DNA of 64,000 nt from Pedobacter sp. MC2016-15 (GTDB lineage Bacteria; Bacteroidota; Bacteroidia; Sphingobacteriales; Sphingobacteriaceae), in assembly GCF_026239695.1 (NCBI RefSeq), contig NZ_JAPIVS010000002.1, forward strand, positions 893,163 through 957,162, written 5' to 3'. This document shows positions 36,412 to 44,671 of this stretch, piece by piece. Position 1 is the stretch's first letter. Each line of letters opens with the position of its first letter. The position numbers and the translations under genes were made by a program. The notes beneath the pieces are model-generated. The model ran no database searches. It worked only from the letters and a program-made list of their open reading frames with translations, and was not told where the DNA came from.

Positions 36412-37368
36412 TTGGGAACTCCACTAGATTCAGGCATAAAAGGATATAATAATTACGGTACTCACCTTAAAACGAAGTATAAAGGGCAAAGAGTATTCAA
36501 AGTAATTGTTGACGGCGGCTTTACCTGCCCGAACCGAGATGGCAGTAAAGGCTATGGAGGATGTACCTATTGTAATGTGGATTCTTTTACACCTGAACTA
36601 TCCAGGAAGCTGCCTACTATCCGCGAACAGCTGGAGCAGGGAATGGAGCGTGGTAAGGGTTTCTACAAAGCGGACAAATTTATCGTCTACTTTCAGCCCA
36701 ATACCAATACCTACGCACCTGTACATTATCTGAAAATGATGTACGATGAGGCCTTATCTATCAATACTGAAGATGTGGTAGGTTTTTCTGTGGGTACAAG
36801 ACCGGATTGTATCGACGCTGAGAAAGTAGCATTATTGGAAAGTTATGCCGATAGATTTGATGTGGATCTGGAAATGGGTATGGAATCTATCTATGATGAA
36901 ACTCTTGATCAGATCAACAGGGGATGCAGTCATGCGGAATTTGTAGCTGCTGTGCAATTACTGGAAAATACGAAGCTCGATCTTTGTGTGCACACCATTT
37001 TTGGATTCCCATGGGAAACTGAAGAAATGATGATGGGATATATCCACGAAATCAACAGATTTCCGCAAATTAAGTTTGTTAAATTTCACCACCTTCATAT
37101 TGTTGAAGGTTCCATTATGGGCGTTAAATATAAAAAGGAGCCTTTTAAATTATTCAGCCTCGAAGAGTATACAGACTTGCTTTGTAAACTGATTCCAATG
37201 CTGAGACCGGATATCGTGATTCAGCGTCTGTTTGGTATCTCCGACTGGGATTTGCTGATTGCGCCTAACTGGGGATTAAATAAATCTTCGATACAAACTT
37301 ATATTGACAGGGAGATTGAAAGAAGAGGAGTAGTACAGGGGTCAGCCTATGCTCCGGTACTGGTGTAA
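36412..37368 (+). CDS. TIGR01212-family radical SAM protein (YhcC-like)
   Basis: This 318-residue protein has the unusual cluster motif of this family, C39-x11-C51-xx-C54 (FTCPNRDGSKGYGGCTYC). Further family motifs are YFQPNTNTYAPV, VGFSVGTRPDCI and LEMGMES. The reaction is unknown for the family. A TAA at 36403 in the same frame leaves TTG 36412 as the only usable start. Its last 22 nt overlap the 3' end of the convergent SRPBCC gene. Confidence 0.87.
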   Translation: MGTPLDSGIKGYNNYGTHLKTKYKGQRVFKVIVDGGFTCPNRDGSKGYGGCTYCNVDSFTPELSRKLPTIREQLEQGMERGKGFYKADKFIVYFQPNTNTYAPVHYLKMMYDEALSINTEDVVGFSVGTRPDCIDAEKVALLESYADRFDVDLEMGMESIYDETLDQINRGCSHAEFVAAVQLLENTKLDLCVHTIFGFPWETEEMMMGYIHEINRFPQIKFVKFHHLHIVEGSIMGVKYKKEPFKLFSLEEYTDLLCKLIPMLRPDIVIQRLFGISDWDLLIAPNWGLNKSSIQTYIDREIERRGVVQGSAYAPVLV

Positions 37369-37838
37369 TCTCCAAATAATTCTGTTACCTTTTGCTTTCT
37401 GAAATTAAAGATCTTCTGTAGTTTAGCTGCAACAAATACGCTGTTGGCAATATTTCCCAATATACCCATTGGTAATCCGTAGGTGAGGATATCATTCATT
37501 TCAACACCCCCTGGTATTTCTCTGAAATGATGCTGGTGGTGCCAGAATTTATAGGGACCAAAACGCTGTTCGTCAATAAAATATTTATGTTCCTCTACCT
37601 GTGTGATCTCTGTCATCCAGTTCAGCTTTATCCCCGCGACAGGTGATACCTTATACGTGATAATCATGCCAGGGTACATCTTATCCCCGGGCTGCAATGC
37701 AGAAGTAACCGTAAAGGCCATTTCTTTAGGAGTGATTTTCGCCAGGTTGAGGGGAGAAGAAAAGAAATCCCATGCCTCTTCAAGGCTGATGGGTATACGC
37801 TGAGAAAAATTGAGATGGTAGGCCTTCATATGATACAT
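37347..37838 (-). CDS. SRPBCC-family protein (polyketide cyclase/START-like fold)
   Basis: This 163-residue cytosolic protein opens with LNFSQRIPISLEEAWDFFSSPLNLAKITP, the typical SRPBCC start, and has KFWHHQHHFREIPGGVEMND in the C-terminal half. The fold binds hydrophobic ligands in a deep pocket. Relatives are annotated as cell-division-inhibitor-like or ligand-binding proteins, without good evidence. The 3' end overlaps the convergent radical SAM gene. Confidence 0.78.
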   Translation of the reverse strand: MYHMKAYHLNFSQRIPISLEEAWDFFSSPLNLAKITPKEMAFTVTSALQPGDKMYPGMIITYKVSPVAGIKLNWMTEITQVEEHKYFIDEQRFGPYKFWHHQHHFREIPGGVEMNDILTYGLPMGILGNIANSVFVAAKLQKIFNFRKQKVTELFGDYTSTGA

Positions 37839-37894
37839 TAACAGCTTTGCTGGATAATTGTTTGTACGCGTTTTTATTGTAAGTTACCGAAAAA

Positions 37895-37910
37895 TATGAT
37901 AAAAATCATA
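37895..37910. promoter_or_regulatory. palindrome TATGAT-AAAA-ATCATA, CRP/FNR-like site
   Basis: A perfect 6-bp inverted repeat with a 4-bp centre, close to the FNR box TTGAT-N4-ATCAA. It is 57 bp upstream of the SRPBCC gene and 152 bp upstream of amt. A second palindrome GATAAT-GTG-ATTATC follows at 37926-37940. Confidence 0.35.
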
Positions 37911-38000
37911 AATTTTATGTGGACAGATAATGTGATTATCGCACTTTGATCCTTAATCACTTGAAAATATTTAATATTTATCAGGATTTAACGATTAAAA

Positions 38001-38031
38001 TTTGAATAAATGCAGTTTCTGTTTATCTTTA
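38001..38031 (+). promoter_or_regulatory. promoter of amt
   Basis: TTTG at 38001-38004, a 19-bp spacer and TATCTTTA at 38024-38031 (one mismatch in the -7). The leader would be about 26 nt. Confidence 0.6.
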
Positions 38032-38061
38032 TGGAATTAAAATCTATAAATTCAAATTTTC

Positions 38062-39438
38062 ATGAACAAAATTCAGTTAAAGCAGGTTGTGCCATTCGTA
38101 ATTTTTGCGATTGTAGCGATTGCAGCCCTTTTTGTACCTCTGCATCCTAATTTTGATGAGGGTAAATATAATGCGGCTGATGTGGGGTGGATCATGGTGG
38201 CTACTGCTTTGGTATTTTTAATGACACCGGGGCTGGCCTTTTTCTACGGTGGTATGGTACATAGAAAGAATGTACTGTCTACAATGATTAAAAGTATTGT
38301 ATCTGCCGGAGTAATCAGTGTCTTGTGGGTTACTGTAGGATTTAGTCTTGCCTTTGGTGATTCTATCCATGGACTCATTGGCAACCCGGCAACTTATTTG
38401 TTTTTTGATGGTGTAAATTCAGGTCCGTCCTGGAGTCTTGCACCAACTATTCCTTTAACTTTATTTGCCCTTTTCCAGCTGATGTTTGCCATCATAACAC
38501 CAGGCTTGGTCGTGGGCGCAGTAGCTGAACGTATTCGTTTCACCTCTTATATTGCATTTATCGTTTTATTTGCGCTGTTTGTTTATTCGCCGCTGGCGCA
38601 CTGGACCTGGCATCCTGAAGGATTGCTGTTCAAGATGGGAGTAATTGATTTTGCGGGTGGTACAGTTGTACATATCTCAGCAGGGATGGCTGCACTGGCA
38701 GGAGCCATTGTCCTTAAAAGAAGGAAAGTTCACATGGAGCACCAGGAAATACCACCTTCCAACATTCCGTATGTACTGATCGGTACTGGTTTATTATGGT
38801 TCGGTTGGTTTGGCTTTAATGCCGGTTCTGCACTGGGTTCTACCAGTCTGGCAGTTTCTGCTTTTGCAACTACAAATATTGCAGCTGGTGCTGGTGGTCT
38901 GTCATGGATGTTCTTCGATGTGCTGAGGGGCAGAAAACCTTCAGTACTTGGTTTCTGTATAGGCGCCGTAGTAGGTCTCGTAGCAATCACACCTGGAGCC
39001 GGCTTTGTTGCAATCCCGCATAGTATTTTTATCGGTGCAATTGCTGCAATTATATCTAACCTCGCTGTATCATGGAAACAAAAAACTACGCTTGATGACA
39101 CACTGGACGTATTTCCTTGTCATGGTGTAGGAGGTATTATCGGAATGTTGCTGACAGGTATCTTTGCTACAAAAACTGTTAACCCTGCGGGTGTTGACGG
39201 ATGGTTTTATGGTAATCCTGACTTCTTCTTCACGCAGTTGAAAGGAGTATTGATCGTTGCAACATTCAGTTTTGTAGTTTCGTTCCTGATTTTCAAGATT
39301 ATCAATACCTTCCAGCCAATCCGCGTATCTTCTGAAGAAGAAGAAGAAGGTCTGGATGTAAGTCAGCATAACGAGAAATACTCTCAGGGTACACTGATCG
39401 TTGTATCTACCGGGGTAGAAATGGAGCAGGAGGCATAG
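38062..39438 (+). CDS. amt: ammonium transporter
   Basis: This 458-residue Amt/MEP/Rh channel has 11 membrane segments after an N-terminal hydrophobic leader. FFYGGMVHRKNVLSTM, the twin-His region (FAGGTVVHISAG and HGVGGIIGMLLTG) and LLWFGWFGFNAGSA are conserved. The C-terminal tail is Glu-rich (EEEEEG). No PII gene (glnK) is next to it, unlike many bacteria, so its regulator must be encoded elsewhere. It is a single-gene unit with its own promoter and terminator. Confidence 0.93.
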   Translation: MNKIQLKQVVPFVIFAIVAIAALFVPLHPNFDEGKYNAADVGWIMVATALVFLMTPGLAFFYGGMVHRKNVLSTMIKSIVSAGVISVLWVTVGFSLAFGDSIHGLIGNPATYLFFDGVNSGPSWSLAPTIPLTLFALFQLMFAIITPGLVVGAVAERIRFTSYIAFIVLFALFVYSPLAHWTWHPEGLLFKMGVIDFAGGTVVHISAGMAALAGAIVLKRRKVHMEHQEIPPSNIPYVLIGTGLLWFGWFGFNAGSALGSTSLAVSAFATTNIAAGAGGLSWMFFDVLRGRKPSVLGFCIGAVVGLVAITPGAGFVAIPHSIFIGAIAAIISNLAVSWKQKTTLDDTLDVFPCHGVGGIIGMLLTGIFATKTVNPAGVDGWFYGNPDFFFTQLKGVLIVATFSFVVSFLIFKIINTFQPIRVSSEEEEEGLDVSQHNEKYSQGTLIVVSTGVEMEQEA

Positions 39439-39461
39439 TTCAGCCTAAGAATTTATATAAA

Positions 39462-39491
39462 GGTATGCGATGTTCCCGCATACCTTTTTTT
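39462..39491 (+). terminator. terminator of amt
   Basis: GGTATGCG pairs with CGCATACC around a 7-nt loop, followed by seven T. It may also serve the convergent ykuK-like gene, whose stop is 8 bp away. Confidence 0.85.
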
Positions 39492-39498
39492 ATGTCTT

Positions 39499-39972
39499 TT
39501 AGTGTACCATTTTATCTGCACAGGTACTGCTGGCGAAAGCTTCAGGTTTAGCCTTAAAAATAAAACCCATGCTCAGGATATAACCCATTGCTTCATTCAG
39601 TGCCTTGTTCGATTTAAACATCGGATTGGTGTTGATGTCAGCATGCACTTCAAGATCTACATCATAGAGGTCCAGCAGATCGCAGACAGAATAGGCTGTC
39701 TCGATAGACTTCTGTACCTCAATCAGCATTCTTTCCTTGATGGTCATTTTCTGCTGGCTCTTTTCCTGGTGGATAAACATAAATCCTCCGTGATGTTCTC
39801 TGAGCAGTACAATTACCGTAGCGAAATCTGTGAAGGGGCCCTTCACCTGTGAATCAGTACCAATGCAAACTTTGAGGTGATAGCCATTTGCAGTTTCTCT
39901 GATGATGGCTTTTTCTACTTCTTCTAAAATTGGTGTGTGGATCACTTCACCATTAAATTTCTTCCAGGTCAT
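39499..39972 (-). CDS. YkuK-family RNase H-like protein (DUF458)
   Basis: This 157-residue cytosolic protein resembles the YkuK/DUF458 family with an RNase H-like fold. VCIGTDSQVKGPFTDFATVIVLL is the first strand-turn with an Asp, and LEVHADINTNPMFKSNKALNEAMGYILSMG is the second conserved block with an Asp. Nuclease activity is predicted for the family but has not been shown to my knowledge. It is transcribed alone. Confidence 0.75.
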   Translation of the reverse strand: MTWKKFNGEVIHTPILEEVEKAIIRETANGYHLKVCIGTDSQVKGPFTDFATVIVLLREHHGGFMFIHQEKSQQKMTIKERMLIEVQKSIETAYSVCDLLDLYDVDLEVHADINTNPMFKSNKALNEAMGYILSMGFIFKAKPEAFASSTCADKMVH

Positions 39973-40188
39973 ACGTAATTGGTGTTAGGTAACAACCCGT
40001 ATACAGGTTTTCTAAAAATAGTTTGATTATGTTAAATATACATTAATTTCCTGTGGTTTATTTGCTAACAATCAATGGCTTATCAACAATGTAGACATTG
40101 GGCAGAATGTCCCTTAATTGTCCGTGGAATGTCTGGAAACCAGAAAAATCAAACAATCGCTGTGCCCGGGGAGTTTTGTTAGTGTAAT

Positions 40189-42387
40189 ATGGTAAACAAA
40201 ACAATAATAGTTTCAAACCGCTTACCCGTCAAAATAGTTGAAAGCAATGGCGAATATCTCCTGAGTCCGAGTGAAGGTGGACTTGCAACGGGCCTCGGCT
40301 CAGTGTACAAAAAGGGAGATAATATTTGGATCGGGTGGCCCGGAATAGATGTTCCGGAAGAAAGACAGCAGGAAGTAACAGAAAAACTCGCAGAACTCAA
40401 TCTGATCCCTGTATTTTTAACCCCTGATGAAATCAACCTTTATTATGAAGGTTTCTCAAATGAAGTGCTCTGGCCTGTATTCCATTATATGGTCACTTAT
40501 GCAAATTATGAACAAACATACTGGGATTTTTATCAAAGTGTAAATCAGAAGTTCAAAGATACGGTGAACGTTCACCTGAATGAAGGTGATACCGTCTGGG
40601 TTCATGATTATCAGCTTTTATTATTGCCGGGACTCATCAGAGAGGTTCAATCTCATGTCACCATTGGTTTCTTCCAGCACATTCCTTTTCCATCGTATGA
40701 GATTTTTCGCTTGATACCATGGAGGGACGAACTGGTAGAAGGGATGTTTGGGGCCGACTTGCTCGGCTTTCATACTTTTGATGATGTAAGACATTTTTTG
40801 AGCGCAGCATCACGTTTAACAGCAGCAAAAATTACAGACAATGTGGTTACGTTTAAAGAACGGCAGATCGTTGTAGAGTCTTTTCCTATGGGAATTGATG
40901 AGGTGAAATTTGAAAGCCTCGTCACAGAGCCTGCCGTTAAAGAACATATTGAATCGCTCAAAGAGACCATGCAGGATCGTAAGATTGTGTTAACGATCGA
41001 CAGGCTCGATTACAGTAAAGGTATTTTACAACGGCTACAGGCTTATGAATTGCTGTTGCAAATGCATCCTGAATATATAGATCACCTGTCGCTTTATATG
41101 ATCGTTGTTCCCTCCAGGGATACTGTTCCTCAGTATAAGGAACTGCGCGACCAGATAGATCAGCTGGTAGGGAATATCAATGCTACTTACAGAACCCTGA
41201 ACTGGCTTCCTGTGCATTATTTCTACAGGTCATTTCCTATAGAATTCCTTTCAGCTTTATATGCCACCGCAGATATATGTCTGGTGACACCTATGCGCGA
41301 CGGAATGAACCTGGTGAGCAAAGAATATGTAGCCACCCGGGTAGATAACACCGGAGTGCTTATTCTCAGCGAAATGGCAGGGGCCTCAAAAGAGCTGAAT
41401 GATGCACTGATTGTAAATCCTAATAATATAGGGGATGTGATGAGAGCAATTGTTAAGGCCTTTAATATGTCTACAGAGGAGCAGGCGACACGCATGTCTG
41501 GCATGCGTGGAATTGTGAAGAAGTTTGATATACACCTTTGGGTTAAAAATTTTATGGATAAATTGGAAGAAGTGAAGCAGCTGCAGGAATCGTTACTGAC
41601 AAAATTTGCAGTCAGGGTAGTGAGAGAGCAGATGGCGAAGGATTATGTTGCTGCAAAGGAAAGATATATATTTCTCGATTATGATGGTACCCTCGTCGGT
41701 TTTAACGGCGATCTTGAAAAAACGGCTCCTGATCCGGAGCTGTATAAAATATTGGAAACATTAACTGCAGATCCTGCAAACCGGGTGATTATTATCAGCG
41801 GAAGGAGAAATCAGACGCTGGAAGAGTGGTTCGGGCATATGAAACTGGATCTTATCGCTGAGCATGGCGCATGGCAGAAACGGGATCAGGAAGAATGGAA
41901 GTCATTGCCATTGTTAACCGACCAGTGGAAACAGGATGTGAAAGCCGTGCTGGATACTTATACAGACCGGACGCCGGGTTCATTTATTGAAGATAAAAGT
42001 TATTCCCTGGTATGGCATTACCGCAAAGTTGAAGAAGGATTGGGTGAGCTGAGAGCGAATGAGATCATCAATCACCTTAAGGTGACAGTTGCTGACAAAG
42101 GATTGCAGATGATGCCCGGCAACAAAGTGATAGAATTCAAAAATATAGAAGTAAATAAAGGTAAAGCTGCTTTGAGCTGGCTTTATGATCATGATCCGGA
42201 TTTTATCATCGCATTTGGGGATGACCATACTGACGAAGATATCTTTAAGGCTTTACCTGCATCAGCCTATACCATTAAGGTAGGAAGTAATATTTCTGCA
42301 GCGCGGAATTACCTGCGTAATTTTACGGAAGTGCGTGAGTTACTGAAGATACTCTCTAACAGTAATGCCAATGCACAGCTGAAATAA
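40189..42387 (+). CDS. bifunctional trehalose-6-phosphate synthase/phosphatase
   Basis: This 732-residue fusion has an N-terminal GT20 OtsA-like synthase (TIIVSNRLPVKI at the start; SEGGLATGLGSVY; VWVHDYQLLLLPGLIR; DRLDYSKGI; TPMRDGMNLVSKEYVA). The C-terminal HAD phosphatase (OtsB) begins near 495, with catalytic FLDYDGTLVGF and GDDHTDEDIF near the end. It makes trehalose from UDP-glucose and glucose-6-phosphate. The gap upstream (39973-40188) holds several small inverted repeats, such as CAATGT-AG-ACATTG at 40087-40100, but no clear promoter. Confidence 0.93.
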   Translation: MVNKTIIVSNRLPVKIVESNGEYLLSPSEGGLATGLGSVYKKGDNIWIGWPGIDVPEERQQEVTEKLAELNLIPVFLTPDEINLYYEGFSNEVLWPVFHYMVTYANYEQTYWDFYQSVNQKFKDTVNVHLNEGDTVWVHDYQLLLLPGLIREVQSHVTIGFFQHIPFPSYEIFRLIPWRDELVEGMFGADLLGFHTFDDVRHFLSAASRLTAAKITDNVVTFKERQIVVESFPMGIDEVKFESLVTEPAVKEHIESLKETMQDRKIVLTIDRLDYSKGILQRLQAYELLLQMHPEYIDHLSLYMIVVPSRDTVPQYKELRDQIDQLVGNINATYRTLNWLPVHYFYRSFPIEFLSALYATADICLVTPMRDGMNLVSKEYVATRVDNTGVLILSEMAGASKELNDALIVNPNNIGDVMRAIVKAFNMSTEEQATRMSGMRGIVKKFDIHLWVKNFMDKLEEVKQLQESLLTKFAVRVVREQMAKDYVAAKERYIFLDYDGTLVGFNGDLEKTAPDPELYKILETLTADPANRVIIISGRRNQTLEEWFGHMKLDLIAEHGAWQKRDQEEWKSLPLLTDQWKQDVKAVLDTYTDRTPGSFIEDKSYSLVWHYRKVEEGLGELRANEIINHLKVTVADKGLQMMPGNKVIEFKNIEVNKGKAALSWLYDHDPDFIIAFGDDHTDEDIFKALPASAYTIKVGSNISAARNYLRNFTEVRELLKILSNSNANAQLK

Positions 42388-42422
42388 AAACAGCCGTACG
42401 CATAAGTACAGCTGGAATATCA

Positions 42423-42460
42423 TGACAGGCTTGTTTCCCCTAAAGGAAAACAGGCCTGTC
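42423..42460. terminator. imperfect hairpin between otsAB and the GH15 gene
   Basis: GACAGGC pairs with GCCTGTC, and TGTTTCC with GGAAAACA with one bulge. It contains the GH15 stop codon. T-tracts are weak on both sides, so this is a tentative shared terminator. Confidence 0.4.
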
Positions 42461-44221
42461 TAGTTTTATAGCAATTCTGTGGGCCGCATTCATGAGTCCT
42501 ACATGACTATAAGCCTGCGGAAAATTACCCCACTGACTTCCATCTTTCTCGTCGATATCTTCTGCAAACAGGTCCAGATGGTTACCATAGCTGATCAATG
42601 AATCAAATGCTTTTACCGCATCATCTATACGTCCTACAATAGCAAGGGCTTCTACATACCAGAAAGCACAGATCAGGAAGGTAGTTTTTGGTTTTCCAAA
42701 ATCATCCGTATGACGGTAGCGGTAGAACAAGCCATTTTCTGCTTTAAGCTCTGCTTCGAGCGCAATCAGATGGTCTTTAGCACGCTGGGAATTGGGATCT
42801 AAATAATTCATCAGAATCAGCTGCAGGGTGCTTGCATCCAGATGAGCGCTGCCAATGGCATGATTATACACTTTTCTCTCCGGATCATAACAGGCTTCGA
42901 TATGTGCTGTTGCGCGTTCAATCAGAGAGGTTGCGCGATCCTGGAATTCCTGATTTCCTATTCTTTTGGCCATTTTGAGCGCAGCGTTTGCGCCGGCCCA
43001 TTGAAAGAGGTTGGTATAACAATGCATATTGGCCAGATTTCTGAACTCCCAGATCCCTGCGTCCTCCTCATCGATTGTACTTTCAATTTTTGTCAGCAGG
43101 TAATCCAGCCAGATCTTGGAATCTTTACGCTCACTGTAAATAAACCTGTTGTCAGAGTACAATGGCAGCATGGAAATCAGCACCTGTCCGTAAATGTCAT
43201 TCTGGATATGTTCAAATGCCTGATTTCCTATCCGCACCGGCTGATTACCCTGATACCCCTTCAGATCAGTTAGGATTCTTTCAGTGAGAACCCTTTCTCC
43301 GGCAATGCCAAATAGCGGCTGGTATCTCTTATCATCCCGGAAAGAGATGTCAGTGATATAATTGAAATACTTCTCCATTTCTTCAAAATGGCCGATATGA
43401 TTAAGAGCTGTAATCACATAATAGGTATCCCTCATCCAGCAAAAACGGTAATCCCAGTTGCGCGTGCTACCCGGAGATTCAGGTAAGCTTGTGGTGCTTG
43501 CGGCGATAATCGCGCCGGTATCTTCATATTGGTGAATTTTAAGCACAAGGGCTGAACGGATAACGAGTGATTGCCTGAAGCCGGCTATGGTAGAGTGTTT
43601 AATCCATGTTCTCCAGTATTTTCGGGTTTCAAGGAGAAACCTTTCTGCAGTACTCTCAATGGGTGCCTCAAGATTATAACCATAAGTCATGATCAGGTAT
43701 TTGGTATCGTTGAGTGCAAAATGCTTTTCATCTTCGATATAAGACAGAGAGATGTTTGTACTCAGCTGCATATGATGTTCGCTTCCTGTAAACAGAAGGT
43801 GATTACTGCCGCGGGATCCTTCCTGGAAACCTTCCCCGTATTCAAAGGTGGGCTTACAAGTTACTTTTATCCTTGGATTACCCTCCAGAGGCTCAATCTT
43901 GCGAATAAACATCAGCGGTTTATAGTAACGTTCATATTGAAAAAAGCGGGGTGCAAAATCTGTGATCTTGTATCTTCCTTCTTCATTGGAGATTTCAGTA
44001 CAAAGGATATTGGTATTTTCAAGGTAATATTGGTCTGAGGTATAATTGCCTTCAGGAAGAATAGAATATTCTCCACCTTTTTCCTGATCCAGTAGTCCTC
44101 CGAAAACAAAGGAGCTGTCAAATCTTGGCCAGCATAACCAATCTACATTTGTGTTTTTATTGATATGTGCAAGGAAAGCACAATTTCCGATAATTCCCGT
44201 CTGGTAGGTATGTCTGTCCAT
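42440..44221 (-). CDS. glycoside hydrolase family 15 protein (glucoamylase/trehalase-like)
   Basis: This roughly 593-residue cytosolic protein opens with the family start YQTGIIGNCAFLAHI and WLCWPRFDSSFVFG. NWDYRFCWMRDTYYVITAL, DEEDAGIWEFRN (likely general acid Glu) and EDIDEKDG..GNFPQAYSHVGLMNAA (likely base region) follow. GH15 members of this type include bacterial trehalases. The convergent trehalose synthase makes trehalose a likely substrate, though that is inference. ATG 44221 starts at the conserved MDRHTYQ; an ATG at 44257 would add 12 residues. Confidence 0.88.
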   Translation of the reverse strand: MDRHTYQTGIIGNCAFLAHINKNTNVDWLCWPRFDSSFVFGGLLDQEKGGEYSILPEGNYTSDQYYLENTNILCTEISNEEGRYKITDFAPRFFQYERYYKPLMFIRKIEPLEGNPRIKVTCKPTFEYGEGFQEGSRGSNHLLFTGSEHHMQLSTNISLSYIEDEKHFALNDTKYLIMTYGYNLEAPIESTAERFLLETRKYWRTWIKHSTIAGFRQSLVIRSALVLKIHQYEDTGAIIAASTTSLPESPGSTRNWDYRFCWMRDTYYVITALNHIGHFEEMEKYFNYITDISFRDDKRYQPLFGIAGERVLTERILTDLKGYQGNQPVRIGNQAFEHIQNDIYGQVLISMLPLYSDNRFIYSERKDSKIWLDYLLTKIESTIDEEDAGIWEFRNLANMHCYTNLFQWAGANAALKMAKRIGNQEFQDRATSLIERATAHIEACYDPERKVYNHAIGSAHLDASTLQLILMNYLDPNSQRAKDHLIALEAELKAENGLFYRYRHTDDFGKPKTTFLICAFWYVEALAIVGRIDDAVKAFDSLISYGNHLDLFAEDIDEKDGSQWGNFPQAYSHVGLMNAAHRIAIKLDRPVFL

Positions 44222-44395
44222 TATCTGTTTTTTGGTACATGATGGCACAATTTTCATACGAATACTGTGCCTGTGATTTATTGATAAATAAAAACCTATA
44301 GCTTACAATCGTCATGCCGCAATGGTACCGGGCAAATTGCAAGTCCGTCAATGCCTGAAACTGCTGAAAACAAAAAATAAAAATCTGCTGTTTTA

Positions 44396-44430
44396 TCATT
44401 AAATTACTCATTAAATTACTCATTAAAATC
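44396..44430. repeat. short tandem repeat, 12-bp unit
   Basis: TCATTAAATTAC is repeated twice exactly, with a third partial copy, immediately before the small ORF at 44438. The role is unknown and it may be slippage-prone. Confidence 0.6.
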
Positions 44431-44437
44431 GGAAAAG

Positions 44438-44671
44438 ATGAACACAGAGCTGAACAACGAATTTTATTTACTTCAACAAAGCCGGTCTAATGCGAAGTAC
44501 CTGGATATTCTGGAAGAGAAAATTTGCTCACCTATCCAGGAGGCTAACAGTAAAGTAACATCATGGATGTATAAAAGAGGGACCATGTTAATGAGGCTCG
44601 AAAAAAAGGCACAGATGAGAGTCGGTAAAGTCTTATCTTTGCTGAATGATGGTAGAAAAGGTACTGGGTAA
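44438..44671 (+). CDS. hypothetical small protein, 77 aa
   Basis: This small basic, helix-prone protein has no signal sequence or recognised domain (for example YLDILEEKICSPIQEANSK and GTMLMRLEKKAQMRVGKV). A GGAAAAG stretch just upstream of the ATG is a weak ribosome site. Its 3' end overlaps the helicase gene by 26 nt and contains the helicase's apparent -7 promoter box. It might be translated ahead of the helicase, or be a chance frame; I cannot decide by eye. Confidence 0.4.
   Translation: MNTELNNEFYLLQQSRSNAKYLDILEEKICSPIQEANSKVTSWMYKRGTMLMRLEKKAQMRVGKVLSLLNDGRKGTG
44634..44641 (+). promoter_or_regulatory. -7 box of the DEAD-box helicase gene, 4 nt from start codon
   Basis: TATCTTTG matches TAnnTTTG exactly. 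CTGA separates it from the ATG at 44646. No -33 TTTG is apparent. Confidence 0.5.
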
